Of a stretch of DNA of 64,000 nucleotides, positions 49,868 through 59,924 are shown in pieces. The translations under genes and the position numbers were made by a program. Source of the DNA: Providencia stuartii (GTDB lineage Bacteria > Pseudomonadota > Gammaproteobacteria > Enterobacterales > Enterobacteriaceae); the NCBI RefSeq assembly GCF_029277985.1, contig NZ_CP119547.1, forward strand, positions 1 to 64,000. The letters are read 5' to 3'. The first letter of the stretch is position 1; the number at the start of each line of letters is the position of its first letter. The notes beneath the pieces were generated by a model that was given only the letters and a program-made list of their open reading frames with translations, was not told the DNA's origin and ran no database searches.

Positions 49868-52060
49868 TCAATCCATAAAGTCCGACTTTTTGAAGGGCAT
49901 AGTGCCTTTGCAATCGGGATAGGCGGTGCAGCCCCAGAACTTAGAAGCTCGCTTCTTGCCGGGCGCTTTTCCTTTCCTGAGACGCATCGGGCTACCGCAA
50001 TCTGGGCAGTCTGGACAATCCTCAGCCGCGATACGCTTCTCGGGTTTCCCTCGGTTGTCTGGGAACGTCTTCTTGCAAGCCTCGTTCTGGCAGCCCCAGA
50101 AAAATCCGTTCTTCCCTTTGATCCGGTGCATCTCTCCACCGCAGTTGAAGCATTCGTGTGAAGGCGGCTTAGCGCCCTCGAAGGCTTTAGCCATCGCGCC
50201 ACCTTCTTTGGTCAGAACCGGTGCGGCCACTTTGAGCTGCTCAACCATTTGGCAGATCCAGGTGGAAATCTGCTTCATGAAGACAGACATATTCCCGGAG
50301 CCGGAGGCGACTTTCTCAAGCTCCTGCTCCCAAGCCGCAGTCATGCCGGGTGATTTGATGGCTGGTGGAAGCACTGCGATAAGCGCATGAGCCTTATCAG
50401 TTGCAAGCAGTACCTTTTTCTGACGTTTGAAGTAGCCTTTATCAACAGCGCCCTGGATGATGCTTGCGCGTGTTGCTGGAGTGCCTAAACCGGCTGTGTC
50501 TTTGAGAATTTGCTTGAACTTCTCCTCAGTCACGAACCGGGCAATGTTCTCCATCGCGGCAAGCAATGTGGCTTCGGTGAAGTGCGGTGCTGGCCGCGTC
50601 ATTTTGTTTGCCAGCTCGGCACCATTAAGCAAAGCGGGTTCGCCCTGGCTAACCCTGGGGAGCTTCTCTTGTTCAACCGGCGCGTCGGTGTCTTCCCCCT
50701 CGTCCTTGGGACTGCTTTCACTATCAGAAGCAAACAAAACCTTCCAGCCTTGTTTGGCAGGTGTCTTACCAGAGGCCGCAAAGAGGTGACGCCCACACTG
50801 CACCTCGATGGAGGTTTTGGTGAACTCGAACTCGCTGTAGAACTGCGCGATGTAGAAACGACGGATGGCGTCGTAAAGATTGAACTCGATCTCAGACATG
50901 GCACTGATGTCTGTTCTGGCCGGTGTTGGAATGATCGCGTGGTGCGCGGTCACTTTGGCGTCATTGAATACCCTGGCCTTGCGATGAGGATCTGCGCCAG
51001 CCACCAGCCCAGAGACGTTCTGATCGGACAAAATGAGCGCCTGGAGAATGTCCGGAATGTCTTCCTTTTGGCTCTCGGGTAGATAACGACTATCAGTACG
51101 AGGGTAGGTGGTCGCTTTGTGCGTCTCGTACAGAGCTTGAGCTGCATCCAGTACCTGCTGAGCGGTGTATCCCCATCGTTTGCTTGCGTATTGTTGCAGC
51201 GACGTTAGATCGAAGGGGAGGGGGGCTGACTCTTTACCTGGTTTGGTTTCTGCTTTGCTGATAACAGCATTGGCACCATTGACCTGGGAGGCTACCTGCT
51301 CGGCATAGGCCTTATTGACGCACCGGCCTTGCTCGTCACTGCACTCTTCTGGTGGTATCCATTGGGCGGCAAACTGTCCATTCTGTACGGACACGTTCAC
51401 ACCCAGAGTCCAGTATGGTGAGGGGGTGAAACCGGCGATCTCTCGGTCCCGTTGACAAACAAGAGCGACGGTTGGGGTGATAACCCTGCCAACGTGAAGA
51501 GTGTGGTTGAAGCCGACATCTCGGGCCAGCACTGTGTAGAGGCGGCTCACGTTCATGCCTACCAACCAGTCAGCGCGTTGCCGTGCCAATGCGGCGTAGT
51601 AGAGTGAGACCGTATCCTTGCCATCCTTTACGTTGTTCAGCGCTTTCTTGATGCTTGACTCATCGAGAGCCGTCAAACAAACCCGGCGAATAGGGCCAGA
51701 GTAGCGGAATCGATCCAGAAGCGAACGGGCGATAGCCTCACCTTCTCGGTCGTAGTCCGTTGAGATGTAGATGGTGCTCGCCTTTTTGACCAGTCCCTCA
51801 ACAATTTTGTACTGTTTGAACGCACTCTTGCGAACGTTGTACCGCCATGACTCTGGTGCAATAGGGAGGGTCTCCAGTGACCATGACTTGTAGCGTTCGT
51901 CATAATCGTCTGGCATATACAATTCCAGCAGGTGGCCGAACGCCCACGTAATAACGCGGTTTCCTCCATCATGGAGAAATCCATCACCTCGTTGGGAGGC
52001 CTTCATTACGCCAGCCAAATCTTTGGCCTGAGAAGGCTTCTCGCAGATATAAAGGTCCAT
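49868..52060 (-). CDS. topB: Type IA DNA topoisomerase (TopB/TraE-like)
   Basis: 730 residues. Toprim start MDLYICEKPSQAKDLAGVM, TDYDREGEAIARSLLDR (acidic triad) near 102, active-site tyrosine in TTYPRTDSRYLP near 317, then C-terminal zinc ribbons (CFNCGGEMHRIKG...WGCQNEAC near 640 and CPDCGSPM...WGCTAYPDCKG near 690). It decatenates or relaxes DNA by cutting one strand, and on conjugative plasmids probably helps replication or transfer. Typical of IncA/C and SXT/R391 relatives. Confidence 0.94.
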   Translation of the reverse strand: MDLYICEKPSQAKDLAGVMKASQRGDGFLHDGGNRVITWAFGHLLELYMPDDYDERYKSWSLETLPIAPESWRYNVRKSAFKQYKIVEGLVKKASTIYISTDYDREGEAIARSLLDRFRYSGPIRRVCLTALDESSIKKALNNVKDGKDTVSLYYAALARQRADWLVGMNVSRLYTVLARDVGFNHTLHVGRVITPTVALVCQRDREIAGFTPSPYWTLGVNVSVQNGQFAAQWIPPEECSDEQGRCVNKAYAEQVASQVNGANAVISKAETKPGKESAPLPFDLTSLQQYASKRWGYTAQQVLDAAQALYETHKATTYPRTDSRYLPESQKEDIPDILQALILSDQNVSGLVAGADPHRKARVFNDAKVTAHHAIIPTPARTDISAMSEIEFNLYDAIRRFYIAQFYSEFEFTKTSIEVQCGRHLFAASGKTPAKQGWKVLFASDSESSPKDEGEDTDAPVEQEKLPRVSQGEPALLNGAELANKMTRPAPHFTEATLLAAMENIARFVTEEKFKQILKDTAGLGTPATRASIIQGAVDKGYFKRQKKVLLATDKAHALIAVLPPAIKSPGMTAAWEQELEKVASGSGNMSVFMKQISTWICQMVEQLKVAAPVLTKEGGAMAKAFEGAKPPSHECFNCGGEMHRIKGKNGFFWGCQNEACKKTFPDNRGKPEKRIAAEDCPDCPDCGSPMRLRKGKAPGKKRASKFWGCTAYPDCKGTMPFKKSDFMD

Positions 52061-52293
52061 TAAGCAGCTCCTCTCATCTTTGATTCCAGATTCGCCAGCT
52101 CAGCCCAGCTTTGGGCCAGACCTTTGACTTCGGGGTAGTCTCTGGAGAGGTTTTCGAGGACTCCAGAAATGACATAGGCCGCTTCGCGGGAATTACCCCT
52201 CGAACCGGCCTCCTGGAGCATGATTGATAAAGCGTCGAAGAGCTCAGCCTTACGGCTTGGCTCTGTCTGGTTTCTTATTTCAGAGCTTTGCAT
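52060..52293 (-). CDS. Small hypothetical protein
   Basis: 77 residues, one-base overlap with the topoisomerase start. Helical. Sits between the lipoprotein and topoisomerase genes in one operon. Confidence 0.66.
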   Translation of the reverse strand: MQSSEIRNQTEPSRKAELFDALSIMLQEAGSRGNSREAAYVISGVLENLSRDYPEVKGLAQSWAELANLESKMRGAA

Positions 52294-52892
52294 GGGTTCA
52301 CCACTGAATAGGGACGCACGGACTCGCGCACAATGCGGCGATCTGCGTCAGTTACAGCCTGGCTGGTGCAAAAGTGCGTCCAGGCATTCAGATAATCTTG
52401 ATAGGTGTGGGTAGGTGGTATGCAGCCGGTTACAACATCCTTGGGGATGTTTGTAGTCCCCTCGGCTTCCACAAAGCGCCAATCGTGCTCGTCCATACCT
52501 TTGCCGCCATCGCAATAGCGTTCCCAGCGTGACAACTCGTACAGCGAGTAGCCTTTGCCTTTATTCATGGACTTGAAGGTATTGATGGCTTCGTTCACAT
52601 CCCCGTGCTGCTTGATCCCTGCTGGAGTCTTATCTGAACCAGCGGAGTCATCTTTGACCTTGTTCATCGTTGCGCTGACATTACCGTCGCCCAGCACATG
52701 GATATAACCAGGTTGACGTAATGCAGCACCACCGCGCCCCATGTTGTCCCATGCCATCGACAGTTCCCGGCTAACTCGGGCAGGTTTGTCATTTTCGGCA
52801 GGGGCAGTCTGGGGCTGAGGCTTTTGCTCGGGGGCGTTAGAGGCACACCCGGCCAGAATTGCCACTCCCAGAATTGCTATCAGTTGTCTCAT
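52275..52892 (-). CDS. Lipoprotein, unknown
   Basis: 205 residues from ATG 52892 (GAGGAA eight bases upstream). Type II signal peptide with LAGC lipobox (Cys near 15). The mature domain has several Cys (RYCDGG, TGCIPP, HFCTS, NPCK), perhaps two disulfides. It is divergent from traI. Confidence 0.78.
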   Translation of the reverse strand: MRQLIAILGVAILAGCASNAPEQKPQPQTAPAENDKPARVSRELSMAWDNMGRGGAALRQPGYIHVLGDGNVSATMNKVKDDSAGSDKTPAGIKQHGDVNEAINTFKSMNKGKGYSLYELSRWERYCDGGKGMDEHDWRFVEAEGTTNIPKDVVTGCIPPTHTYQDYLNAWTHFCTSQAVTDADRRIVRESVRPYSVVNPCKALK

Positions 52893-52966
52893 CGTGTCGT
52901 TCCTCATCAAAAATTGTCGATGAGCCCATTCTAAAAGGGGGGGGATGGAAAGCTGGTTTCTCAAAC

Positions 52967-52980
52967 TGCCCAAATTGGAC
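52967..52980 (+). promoter_or_regulatory. Putative AcaCD-type activator box of traI operon
   Basis: TGCCCAAATTGGAC, 80 bases before the traI ATG. The start of the main transfer operon is an established AcaCD target in IncA/C plasmids. Confidence 0.68.
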
Positions 52981-53059
52981 AGATAGGCGTGTGTGCGATC
53001 TAAAGGTGTTTTGAGAGCATGTAGCGACGAGAAATACGATAGGAATATGGTCAACCTAC

Positions 53060-56038
53060 ATGCTGAAAGCCCTTAACAAGTTATTTGGTGGGCGAAGTGG
53101 AGTGATCGAGACCGCGCCGAGCGCCAGAGTGTTGCCGCTTAAAGACGTGGAAGATGAAGAAATCCCTCGATACCCACCTTTTGCCAAGGGCCTGCCAGTG
53201 GCCCCACTAGACAAGATACTGGCAACCCAAGCTGAACTGATTGAGAAAGTGCGGAACTCTCTCGGTTTCACTGTGGACGACTTCAACCGGCTTGTTTTGC
53301 CGGTGATCCAGCGGTATGCCGCGTTTGTTCACCTGTTGCCAGCTTCCGAATCACACCACCACCGTGGCGCTGGTGGTCTGTTCCGACATGGGCTTGAAGT
53401 GGCCTTCTGGGCAGCTCAGGCATCTGAGTCAGTTATCTTTTCCATCGAGGGGACGCCTCGGGAACGCCGTGACAATGAGCCGCGTTGGAGACTGGCGAGC
53501 TGTTTCTCTGGGCTGCTGCATGATGTGGGTAAACCGCTCTCGGATGTGTCCATTACGGACAAAGACGGGTCAATCACATGGAACCCGTATTCGGAGTCAC
53601 TTCATGACTGGGCACACCGTCACGAAATCGACCGTTACTTTATCCGGTGGCGCGACAAGCGACACAAAAGACATGAGCAATTCTCGCTGCTGGCGGTGGA
53701 TCGAATTATTCCGGCTGAGACTCGGGAGTTTCTGTCCAAGTCTGGCCCGTCCATCATGGAAGCGATGCTGGAAGCTATCTCAGGAACCAGCGTCAATCAG
53801 CCTGTGACCAAGCTGATGCTTCGCGCTGACCAAGAGAGCGTCTCACGGGACCTTCGCCAGAGTCGTCTCGATGTGGACGAGTTCTCCTATGGTGTGCCCG
53901 TCGAGCGTTACGTGTTCGATGCCATCCGCCGCCTGGTTAAAACCGGAAAATGGAAGGTCAATGAGCCAGGCGCGAAAGTCTGGCACCTCAACCAAGGTGT
54001 ATTCATTGCCTGGAAACAGCTTGGGGACCTTTATGACTTGATCAGCCACGACAAGATCCCCGGTATCCCACGAGACCCTGACACACTGGCCGACATTCTC
54101 ATCGAACGTGGTTTTGCTGTACCAAACACGGTGCAGGAGAAGGGTGAACGTGCGTACTACCGCTACTGGGAAGTTTTGCCTGAGATGCTCCAGGAGGCGG
54201 CGGGTTCGGTGAAGATCTTGATGCTCCGACTCGAATCAAACGACCTGGTGTTTACGACTGAGCCTCCTGCGGCTGTTGCTGCGGAAGTTGTTGGTGATGT
54301 TGAGGACGCTGAGATTGAGTTCGTTGATCCTGAGGAAGCCGATGACGGTGACGACCAAGAGGAAGGTGAAGCAGCTCTGAACGATGACATGTTGGCCGCA
54401 GAGCAGGAAGCAGAGAAAGCTCTAGCTGGCCTTGGCTTTGGTGATGCGATGGAGATGCTGAAAAGCACCTCCGATGCTGTCGAGGAGAAGCCAGAGCAAA
54501 AAGATGCGGGACCAACGGAATCATCTAAGCCTGACGCTGGCAAGAAGGGTAAGCCGCAGAGCAAACCGGGCAAAGCAAAACCGAAGAGTGATACGGAGAA
54601 ACAACCCCATAAACCAGAGGCAAAAGAGGATCTGTCCCCTCAGGACATTGCCAAAAACGCACCACCTTTGGCAAACGACAATCCGTTACAAGCACTCAAG
54701 GATGTTGGGGGTGGACTGGGGGACATCGACTTCCCGTTTGACGCATTCAACGCATCGGCAGAGACAACCAGCACTGACGCAACAAACTCAGAAATCCCAG
54801 ATGTGGCAATGCCCGGAAAGCAAGAGGAGCAGCCAAAACAGGACTTCGTTCCACAAGAACAAAACTCCCTGCAGGGCGATGACTTTCCAATGTTCGGTGG
54901 TTCTGATGAACCGCCATCATGGGCGATTGAGCCGCTCCCTATGCTGACTGACGCACCAGAACAACCAACGCACACGCCAGAAATGCCGCATACGGACAAC
55001 GTTAATCAGCATGAGAAGGACGCAAAGACCTTGCTCGTTGAGATGTTGTCTGGATACGGGGAAGCATCGGCGTTGCTTGAACAAGCGATCATGCCTGTTT
55101 TGGAAGGTAAAACGACGCTGGGCGAAGTCCTATGCCTGATGAAGGGGCAAGCCGTCATTTTGTACCCGGATGGCGCTCGGTCGCTGGGTGCGCCGTCAGA
55201 GGTTCTCTCGAAGCTGTCCCACGCCAACGCGATTGTTCCGGACCCGATTATGCCAGGTCGCAAAGTTCGTGATTTCAGCGGAGTGAAGGCAATTGTACTG
55301 GCGGAGCAGCTTTCAGATGCAGTCGTGGCGGCCATTAAGGATGCCGAGGCGTCAATGGGTGGATACCAGGATGCCTTTGAGCTCGTCTCTCCCCCTGGCT
55401 TGGATGCAAGCAAAAATAAGTCTGCACCGAAACAACAAAGCCGAAAAAAGGCGCAGCAGCAGAAGCCTGAGGTTAATGCCGGTAAAGCCTCGCCTGAACA
55501 AAAGGCGAAAGGTAAGGACTCCCAGCCACAGCCGAAGGAGAAGAAGGTCGATGTTACTTCTCCGGTTGAAGAGCAACAGCGCAAGCCGGTCCAAGAAAAA
55601 CAGAACGTGGCTCGCCTTCCTAAGCGGGAGGCTCAACCGGTGGCTCCTGAGCCCAAAGTTGAGCGTGAGAAGGAATTGGGACACGTCGAGGTGCGAGAAA
55701 GGGAAGATCCAGAGGTTAGGGAGTTTGAGCCGCCTAAGGCGAAAACAAACCCGAAAGACATCAACGCGGAAGATTTCTTGCCGTCTGGTGTTACGCCTCA
55801 GAAAGCACTCCAGATGCTCAAGGACATGATCCAAAAACGCTCGGGCCGATGGCTCGTGACACCTGTCCTGGAAGAGGATGGCTGCTTAGTAACCAGTGAC
55901 AAAGCCTTCGACATGATTGCCGGTGAAAACATCGGCATCAGCAAACACATCCTCTGCGGGATGCTGAGCCGGGCACAGAGACGCCCTTTGCTCAAGAAAC
56001 GTCAGGGAAAATTGTATTTAGAGGTAAATGAAACATGA
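53060..56038 (+). CDS. traI: TraI relaxase, MOBH type
   Basis: 992 residues. N-terminal TraI_2 domain with SESHHHRGAGGLFRHGLEVAFWA (three-His cluster near 99-101) and the HD motif GLLHDVGKP near 151-159, the metal site of MOBH relaxases. A long low-complexity, acidic and Lys/Gln-rich centre (about 410-850) leads to a conserved C-terminal domain from about 895. It nicks oriT and pilots the strand into the recipient. The stop overlaps traD. Confidence 0.95.
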   Translation: MLKALNKLFGGRSGVIETAPSARVLPLKDVEDEEIPRYPPFAKGLPVAPLDKILATQAELIEKVRNSLGFTVDDFNRLVLPVIQRYAAFVHLLPASESHHHRGAGGLFRHGLEVAFWAAQASESVIFSIEGTPRERRDNEPRWRLASCFSGLLHDVGKPLSDVSITDKDGSITWNPYSESLHDWAHRHEIDRYFIRWRDKRHKRHEQFSLLAVDRIIPAETREFLSKSGPSIMEAMLEAISGTSVNQPVTKLMLRADQESVSRDLRQSRLDVDEFSYGVPVERYVFDAIRRLVKTGKWKVNEPGAKVWHLNQGVFIAWKQLGDLYDLISHDKIPGIPRDPDTLADILIERGFAVPNTVQEKGERAYYRYWEVLPEMLQEAAGSVKILMLRLESNDLVFTTEPPAAVAAEVVGDVEDAEIEFVDPEEADDGDDQEEGEAALNDDMLAAEQEAEKALAGLGFGDAMEMLKSTSDAVEEKPEQKDAGPTESSKPDAGKKGKPQSKPGKAKPKSDTEKQPHKPEAKEDLSPQDIAKNAPPLANDNPLQALKDVGGGLGDIDFPFDAFNASAETTSTDATNSEIPDVAMPGKQEEQPKQDFVPQEQNSLQGDDFPMFGGSDEPPSWAIEPLPMLTDAPEQPTHTPEMPHTDNVNQHEKDAKTLLVEMLSGYGEASALLEQAIMPVLEGKTTLGEVLCLMKGQAVILYPDGARSLGAPSEVLSKLSHANAIVPDPIMPGRKVRDFSGVKAIVLAEQLSDAVVAAIKDAEASMGGYQDAFELVSPPGLDASKNKSAPKQQSRKKAQQQKPEVNAGKASPEQKAKGKDSQPQPKEKKVDVTSPVEEQQRKPVQEKQNVARLPKREAQPVAPEPKVEREKELGHVEVREREDPEVREFEPPKAKTNPKDINAEDFLPSGVTPQKALQMLKDMIQKRSGRWLVTPVLEEDGCLVTSDKAFDMIAGENIGISKHILCGMLSRAQRRPLLKKRQGKLYLEVNET

Positions 56039-57900
56039 CAATGAGTTATGACCCGCTCGCCTACGAGATGCCGTGGCGGCCCAACTATGAAAAAAATGCT
56101 GTAGCAGGCTGGCTTGCCGCCTCCGGCGCGGCTTTGGCCGTAGAGCAAGTCAGCACGATGCCGCCGGAGCCATTCTATTGGATGACGGGGATCTGTGGCG
56201 TGATGGCGATGGCTCGTTTGCCCAAGGCTATCAAACTTCACCTGCTCCAAAAGCATTTGAAGGGGCGTGATCTGGAGTTTATTTCCATTGCGGAGCTCCA
56301 AAAGTACATCAAGGACACGCCGGACGATATGTGGCTTGGTAGTGGGTTCCTGTGGGAAAACCGCCATGCCCAGCGCGTGTTTGAGATCCTGAAACGCGAC
56401 TGGACTTCCATCGTAGGGAGAGAGTCCACGGTCAAAAAGGTTGTCCGGAAGATACAGGGTAAGAAAAAGGAGCTGCCAATCGGCCAGCCCTGGATTCACG
56501 GGGTAGAGCCCAAAGAAGAGAAGCTGATGCAGCCACTCAAGCACACTGAGGGGCATTCGCTGATCGTTGGGACCACCGGCTCGGGCAAGACCCGTATGTT
56601 CGACATCCTGATTTCACAGGCCATTCTGCGTGGGGAAGCCGTGATCATCATAGACCCGAAAGGGGATAAGGAGATGCGGGACAATGCCCGACGTGCCTGT
56701 GAAGCTATGGGGCAGCCGGAAAGATTCGTCTCATTTCATCCAGCATTCCCGGAAGAGTCGGTGCGTATCGACCCTCTGCGTAACTTCACCCGCGTGACTG
56801 AAATCGCAAGTCGTTTGGCAGCGTTGATCCCGTCCGAAGCAGGGGCCGACCCGTTCAAATCATTTGGATGGCAGGCACTGAACAACATCGCTCAGGGCTT
56901 GGTCATCACTCATGATCGTCCCAACCTGACAAAGCTCCGCCGATTCCTTGAAGGTGGCGCTGCTGGCTTGGTCATCAAGGCCGTTCAGGCTTACTCAGAG
57001 CGAGTTATGCCCGACTGGGAGGCAGAAGCAGCGGCTTACTTGGAAAAAGCCAAAAACGGTTCGCGTGAGAAGATCGCTTTCGCGTTGATGAAGTTCTACT
57101 ACGACATCATCCAACCTGAGCACCCGAACTCTGACCTGGAAGGCTTGCTGTCGATGTTCCAGCACGACCAAACCCACTTCTCCAAGATGGTGGCGAACCT
57201 CCTGCCGATCATGAATATGCTGACGTCCGGGGAGCTAGGCCCTCTGCTGTCTCCAGACTCATCTGATCTGAGCGACGAACGCCAGATCACCGATTCCGCA
57301 AAAATCATCAACAACGCTCAAGTTGCTTATCTGGGGCTCGACTCCCTGACCGACAACATGGTTGGTAGTGCTATGGGGTCCATCTTCCTGTCAGACCTGA
57401 CAGCGGTTGCCGGTGACAGATACAACTACGGCGTCAACAACAGACCCGTAAATATCTTTGTTGATGAGGCTGCCGAGGTGATCAACGACCCGTTCATCCA
57501 GCTCCTGAACAAAGGTCGCGGTGCGAAACTTCGTCTTTTCGTTGCAACTCAGACTTTTGCTGACTTCGCAGCTCGACTGGGTAGCAAAGACAAAGCGCTC
57601 CAGGTGTTGGGGAACATCAACAACACGTTTGCTCTGCGTATCGTCGATGGTGAAACCCAGGAGTATATCGCGGATAACCTGCCGAAGACCCGGCTCAAGT
57701 ACGTCATGCGGACTCAAGGCCAGAACTCGGATGGCAAGGAGCCCATTATGCACGGAGGCAACCAAGGCGAGCGTTTGATGGAGGAGGAAGCTGATCTGTT
57801 CCCAGCCCAGTTATTGGGAATGCTTCCGAACCTGGAATACATAGCCAAAATTTCAGGCGGAACAATCGTAAAAGGCCGTCTGCCCATATTGACCCAGTAA
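56035..57900 (+). CDS. traD: TraD coupling protein
   Basis: 621 residues, ATGA overlap with traI. Two N-terminal transmembrane helices (about 25-62), Walker A SLIVGTTGSGKTRMFD near 175-190, Walker B VNIFVDEAAEVIND near 470. The VirD4-type ATPase that brings the relaxosome to the type IV secretion channel. Confidence 0.95.
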   Translation: MTMSYDPLAYEMPWRPNYEKNAVAGWLAASGAALAVEQVSTMPPEPFYWMTGICGVMAMARLPKAIKLHLLQKHLKGRDLEFISIAELQKYIKDTPDDMWLGSGFLWENRHAQRVFEILKRDWTSIVGRESTVKKVVRKIQGKKKELPIGQPWIHGVEPKEEKLMQPLKHTEGHSLIVGTTGSGKTRMFDILISQAILRGEAVIIIDPKGDKEMRDNARRACEAMGQPERFVSFHPAFPEESVRIDPLRNFTRVTEIASRLAALIPSEAGADPFKSFGWQALNNIAQGLVITHDRPNLTKLRRFLEGGAAGLVIKAVQAYSERVMPDWEAEAAAYLEKAKNGSREKIAFALMKFYYDIIQPEHPNSDLEGLLSMFQHDQTHFSKMVANLLPIMNMLTSGELGPLLSPDSSDLSDERQITDSAKIINNAQVAYLGLDSLTDNMVGSAMGSIFLSDLTAVAGDRYNYGVNNRPVNIFVDEAAEVINDPFIQLLNKGRGAKLRLFVATQTFADFAARLGSKDKALQVLGNINNTFALRIVDGETQEYIADNLPKTRLKYVMRTQGQNSDGKEPIMHGGNQGERLMEEEADLFPAQLLGMLPNLEYIAKISGGTIVKGRLPILTQ

Positions 57901-57910
57901 GAGCAGAGCT

Positions 57911-58495
57911 ATGTGTGACAAGAAGTATAGAGATTACGAGGTAGCCATCATGGTCGATGTGAACCCTTTCGACAGGGTTATGAATGAATTGAAAAGTCGT
58001 GGCCGCAAGAACGCTCACATCCTGAGCATCCTCCAATTCGACTGGCCTGCATCGGAGGCCATCATCGAGAAGCTGAGCTGCTACATCACAGACGGGATTA
58101 AGGCTAATCAGGAGCCTGTGATTTACCCGATCATTGAAGAAGCTCTGCATCGCTACAGCCAGCTCGTGTTTCATGAGCAGAGAGAGAAATATGAAGACCC
58201 GGCCAGAATTGGGGCATTTCTGGAAACCCTGATCACCGAAACCTGCCGGGCGTTGGAAGTGCAAATTGTCGATAGTGGCGGTGATTCATGGTCTGTCGAT
58301 TCAGGAGAGTCGTTCTCACTGTGGCTTTCTTCCCATCCAGGAGAACTATCCATTAACCCGCAGCCCCATGAGGATGAGACCTCTTTGCGTGGCTTGCTGT
58401 ATGAGCTCATCACCTGTGAGAGCGTGAAAACTGTTTTAAGGAGAACCGACTATGAAGAAGCCGTGGTTGCTGGTCGCATGGCTGCTGGTTATTGA
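57911..58495 (+). CDS. Transfer-region hypothetical protein
   Basis: 194 residues between traD and traJ; ATG 57911, with ATG 57950 (GAGG upstream) as an alternative start. Soluble and acidic, no recognised domain. A gene of unknown function stands at this place in IncA/C and SXT-type transfer operons. It overlaps the next gene by 44 bases. Confidence 0.75.
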   Translation: MCDKKYRDYEVAIMVDVNPFDRVMNELKSRGRKNAHILSILQFDWPASEAIIEKLSCYITDGIKANQEPVIYPIIEEALHRYSQLVFHEQREKYEDPARIGAFLETLITETCRALEVQIVDSGGDSWSVDSGESFSLWLSSHPGELSINPQPHEDETSLRGLLYELITCESVKTVLRRTDYEEAVVAGRMAAGY

Positions 58496-59081
58496 GTTGC
58501 TGGCAATATTGCTGCTGATCCCTGGCGACTGGACAGACAGAGCCATCAAAAGGGAATCCGTGCTGGTGGAACAGAGTCTTGGTGTCGAAGCAAGAGACTG
58601 GATACAGAACAAAGCATCTACCTGGTTCAGGTCGAGCGTTATTGATTCAGGCTTCTATGAGGGGATGTACCAAACGCTGATCCCATCAGAAGAGGAGCGC
58701 CAGAAGTCCAAGGGGATGCAGGATATGGGCAAGGGCTGGTTTGTGTGGGTCAAAGGCCGCATGGAAGCCTTTGTCAACGTCATTTACCAGTTCTACACAC
58801 GGTTGGCGCTGTTAGCCGCGTGGGCTCCCTATATGCTGATCCTGTTCGTACCTGCGGTATATGACGGGATGATGACATGGCGAATTAAGCGGACCAACTT
58901 CGATTATGCGAGTCCGGTTCTCCATCGTTATAGCGTTCGCGGAACGATGTACCTGATGGCCGGATTGTTCATCGCGTTCTTCATCCCCATAGCGCTCGAT
59001 CCGGTTGTCATCCCGATGACAATGATGACGTGCTGTGTCCTGGTTGGCCTGACGTTCGGCAACCTCCAGAAACGGGTATAG
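58452..59081 (+). CDS. traJ: TraJ, DUF4400 membrane protein
   Basis: 209 residues with about four transmembrane helices (8-25, 115-140, 160-195). Sequence and place behind traD fit the DUF4400 family called TraJ in IncA/C and SXT/R391 elements. Thought to assist the coupling protein or mating apparatus; the exact role is not settled. Confidence 0.85.
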   Translation: MKKPWLLVAWLLVIELLAILLLIPGDWTDRAIKRESVLVEQSLGVEARDWIQNKASTWFRSSVIDSGFYEGMYQTLIPSEEERQKSKGMQDMGKGWFVWVKGRMEAFVNVIYQFYTRLALLAAWAPYMLILFVPAVYDGMMTWRIKRTNFDYASPVLHRYSVRGTMYLMAGLFIAFFIPIALDPVVIPMTMMTCCVLVGLTFGNLQKRV

Positions 59082-59090
59082 GGAGGGAGG

Positions 59091-59537
59091 ATGAGCTACT
59101 CCGTTATAAATCAAGATGGGGTGCATCTGTGCGACATCCCATTGAACGTCTACCAGGTGATACGTCGCCAATCCTTGTCTGCGTTGTGGCTTTACTGGGC
59201 GCAGAGCTTGAATTTGGTGAAGGTGCTCATTGCTTGCGTCGGAAAGATGATCTTTGTGATGCCGGTAATGTGGTTCTGGGTGCTGGTGGTGTGCCGCTTG
59301 GTTGAACCAGAACGTATCTCAGACGTGCCAGGACTTATCTCTCCGGACGTGATCGGGTGGGCCGCTGGTGCGGCCATCACCCTCATTATCTATTCCGTTT
59401 TTACACGCCCAGCTTTGTACGGATACCACAACTTTTTCAAGCAGCATATTTGCTCAAGAGTAAAGCAAGTAACGCCGGAACTCAGAACAGTCACTGGGCC
59501 ACTGTTCTTTTACCGAAACGAAATTGGAACGATATAG
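59091..59537 (+). CDS. Membrane protein in transfer operon, unknown
   Basis: 148 residues, strong GGAGGGAGG before the ATG (close spacing). Two to three transmembrane helices (about 45-70 and 85-105). Unknown function in the traI operon. Confidence 0.74.
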   Translation: MSYSVINQDGVHLCDIPLNVYQVIRRQSLSALWLYWAQSLNLVKVLIACVGKMIFVMPVMWFWVLVVCRLVEPERISDVPGLISPDVIGWAAGAAITLIIYSVFTRPALYGYHNFFKQHICSRVKQVTPELRTVTGPLFFYRNEIGTI

Positions 59538-59546
59538 AGAGGAACC

Positions 59547-59924
59547 ATGAAAGTAACCAATAAACTCAAACTGCTGGCACTGGGGCTGTGTATGGCCGGT
59601 ACTGCCATCGCGGCTCCTGATGTGCTCAATGACGACGCAAAGCTCAAGAACCTTGAGAAGGTGTGTCCCGACTGTAAGATGGTGGCAAAAGATGTACTCA
59701 ATCTGCGGGTTGAAAACTGCCAGCTCAAAGACACTTCCAGTGCAATGATGATTGGCACCATGCAAAATGACCCTATGTTTTCGTTTATGCTGGCAGTACA
59801 CACAGCGGCAGGCTCGGAGGCATACAAAACGGTAGTTGGTGCCGCTGGCAACCATGTTGACTGTGAAAACCCGTTGAACTGGATCAAGCTGACCCAGCAA
59901 GCGATTAAAGGAGGCAAAGTCTAA
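59547..59924 (+). CDS. Periplasmic protein, paralogue of the lipoprotein at 9234
   Basis: 125 residues with a cleavable signal peptide (GTAIA/AP near 22). Mature part: VCPDCKMVAKDVL, Cys, MQNDPMFSFMLAVHTAAGSEAYKTV, Cys. The same cysteine spacing and NDPMF block occur in the lipoprotein at 9234-9662. Function unknown. Confidence 0.8.
   Translation: MKVTNKLKLLALGLCMAGTAIAAPDVLNDDAKLKNLEKVCPDCKMVAKDVLNLRVENCQLKDTSSAMMIGTMQNDPMFSFMLAVHTAAGSEAYKTVVGAAGNHVDCENPLNWIKLTQQAIKGGKV

Noticed and set aside
49868..52060. Several plus-strand frames of 100-190 codons across the topoisomerase region
   Set aside because: They mirror the minus-strand topoisomerase gene, which has all family motifs; none has independent signals.
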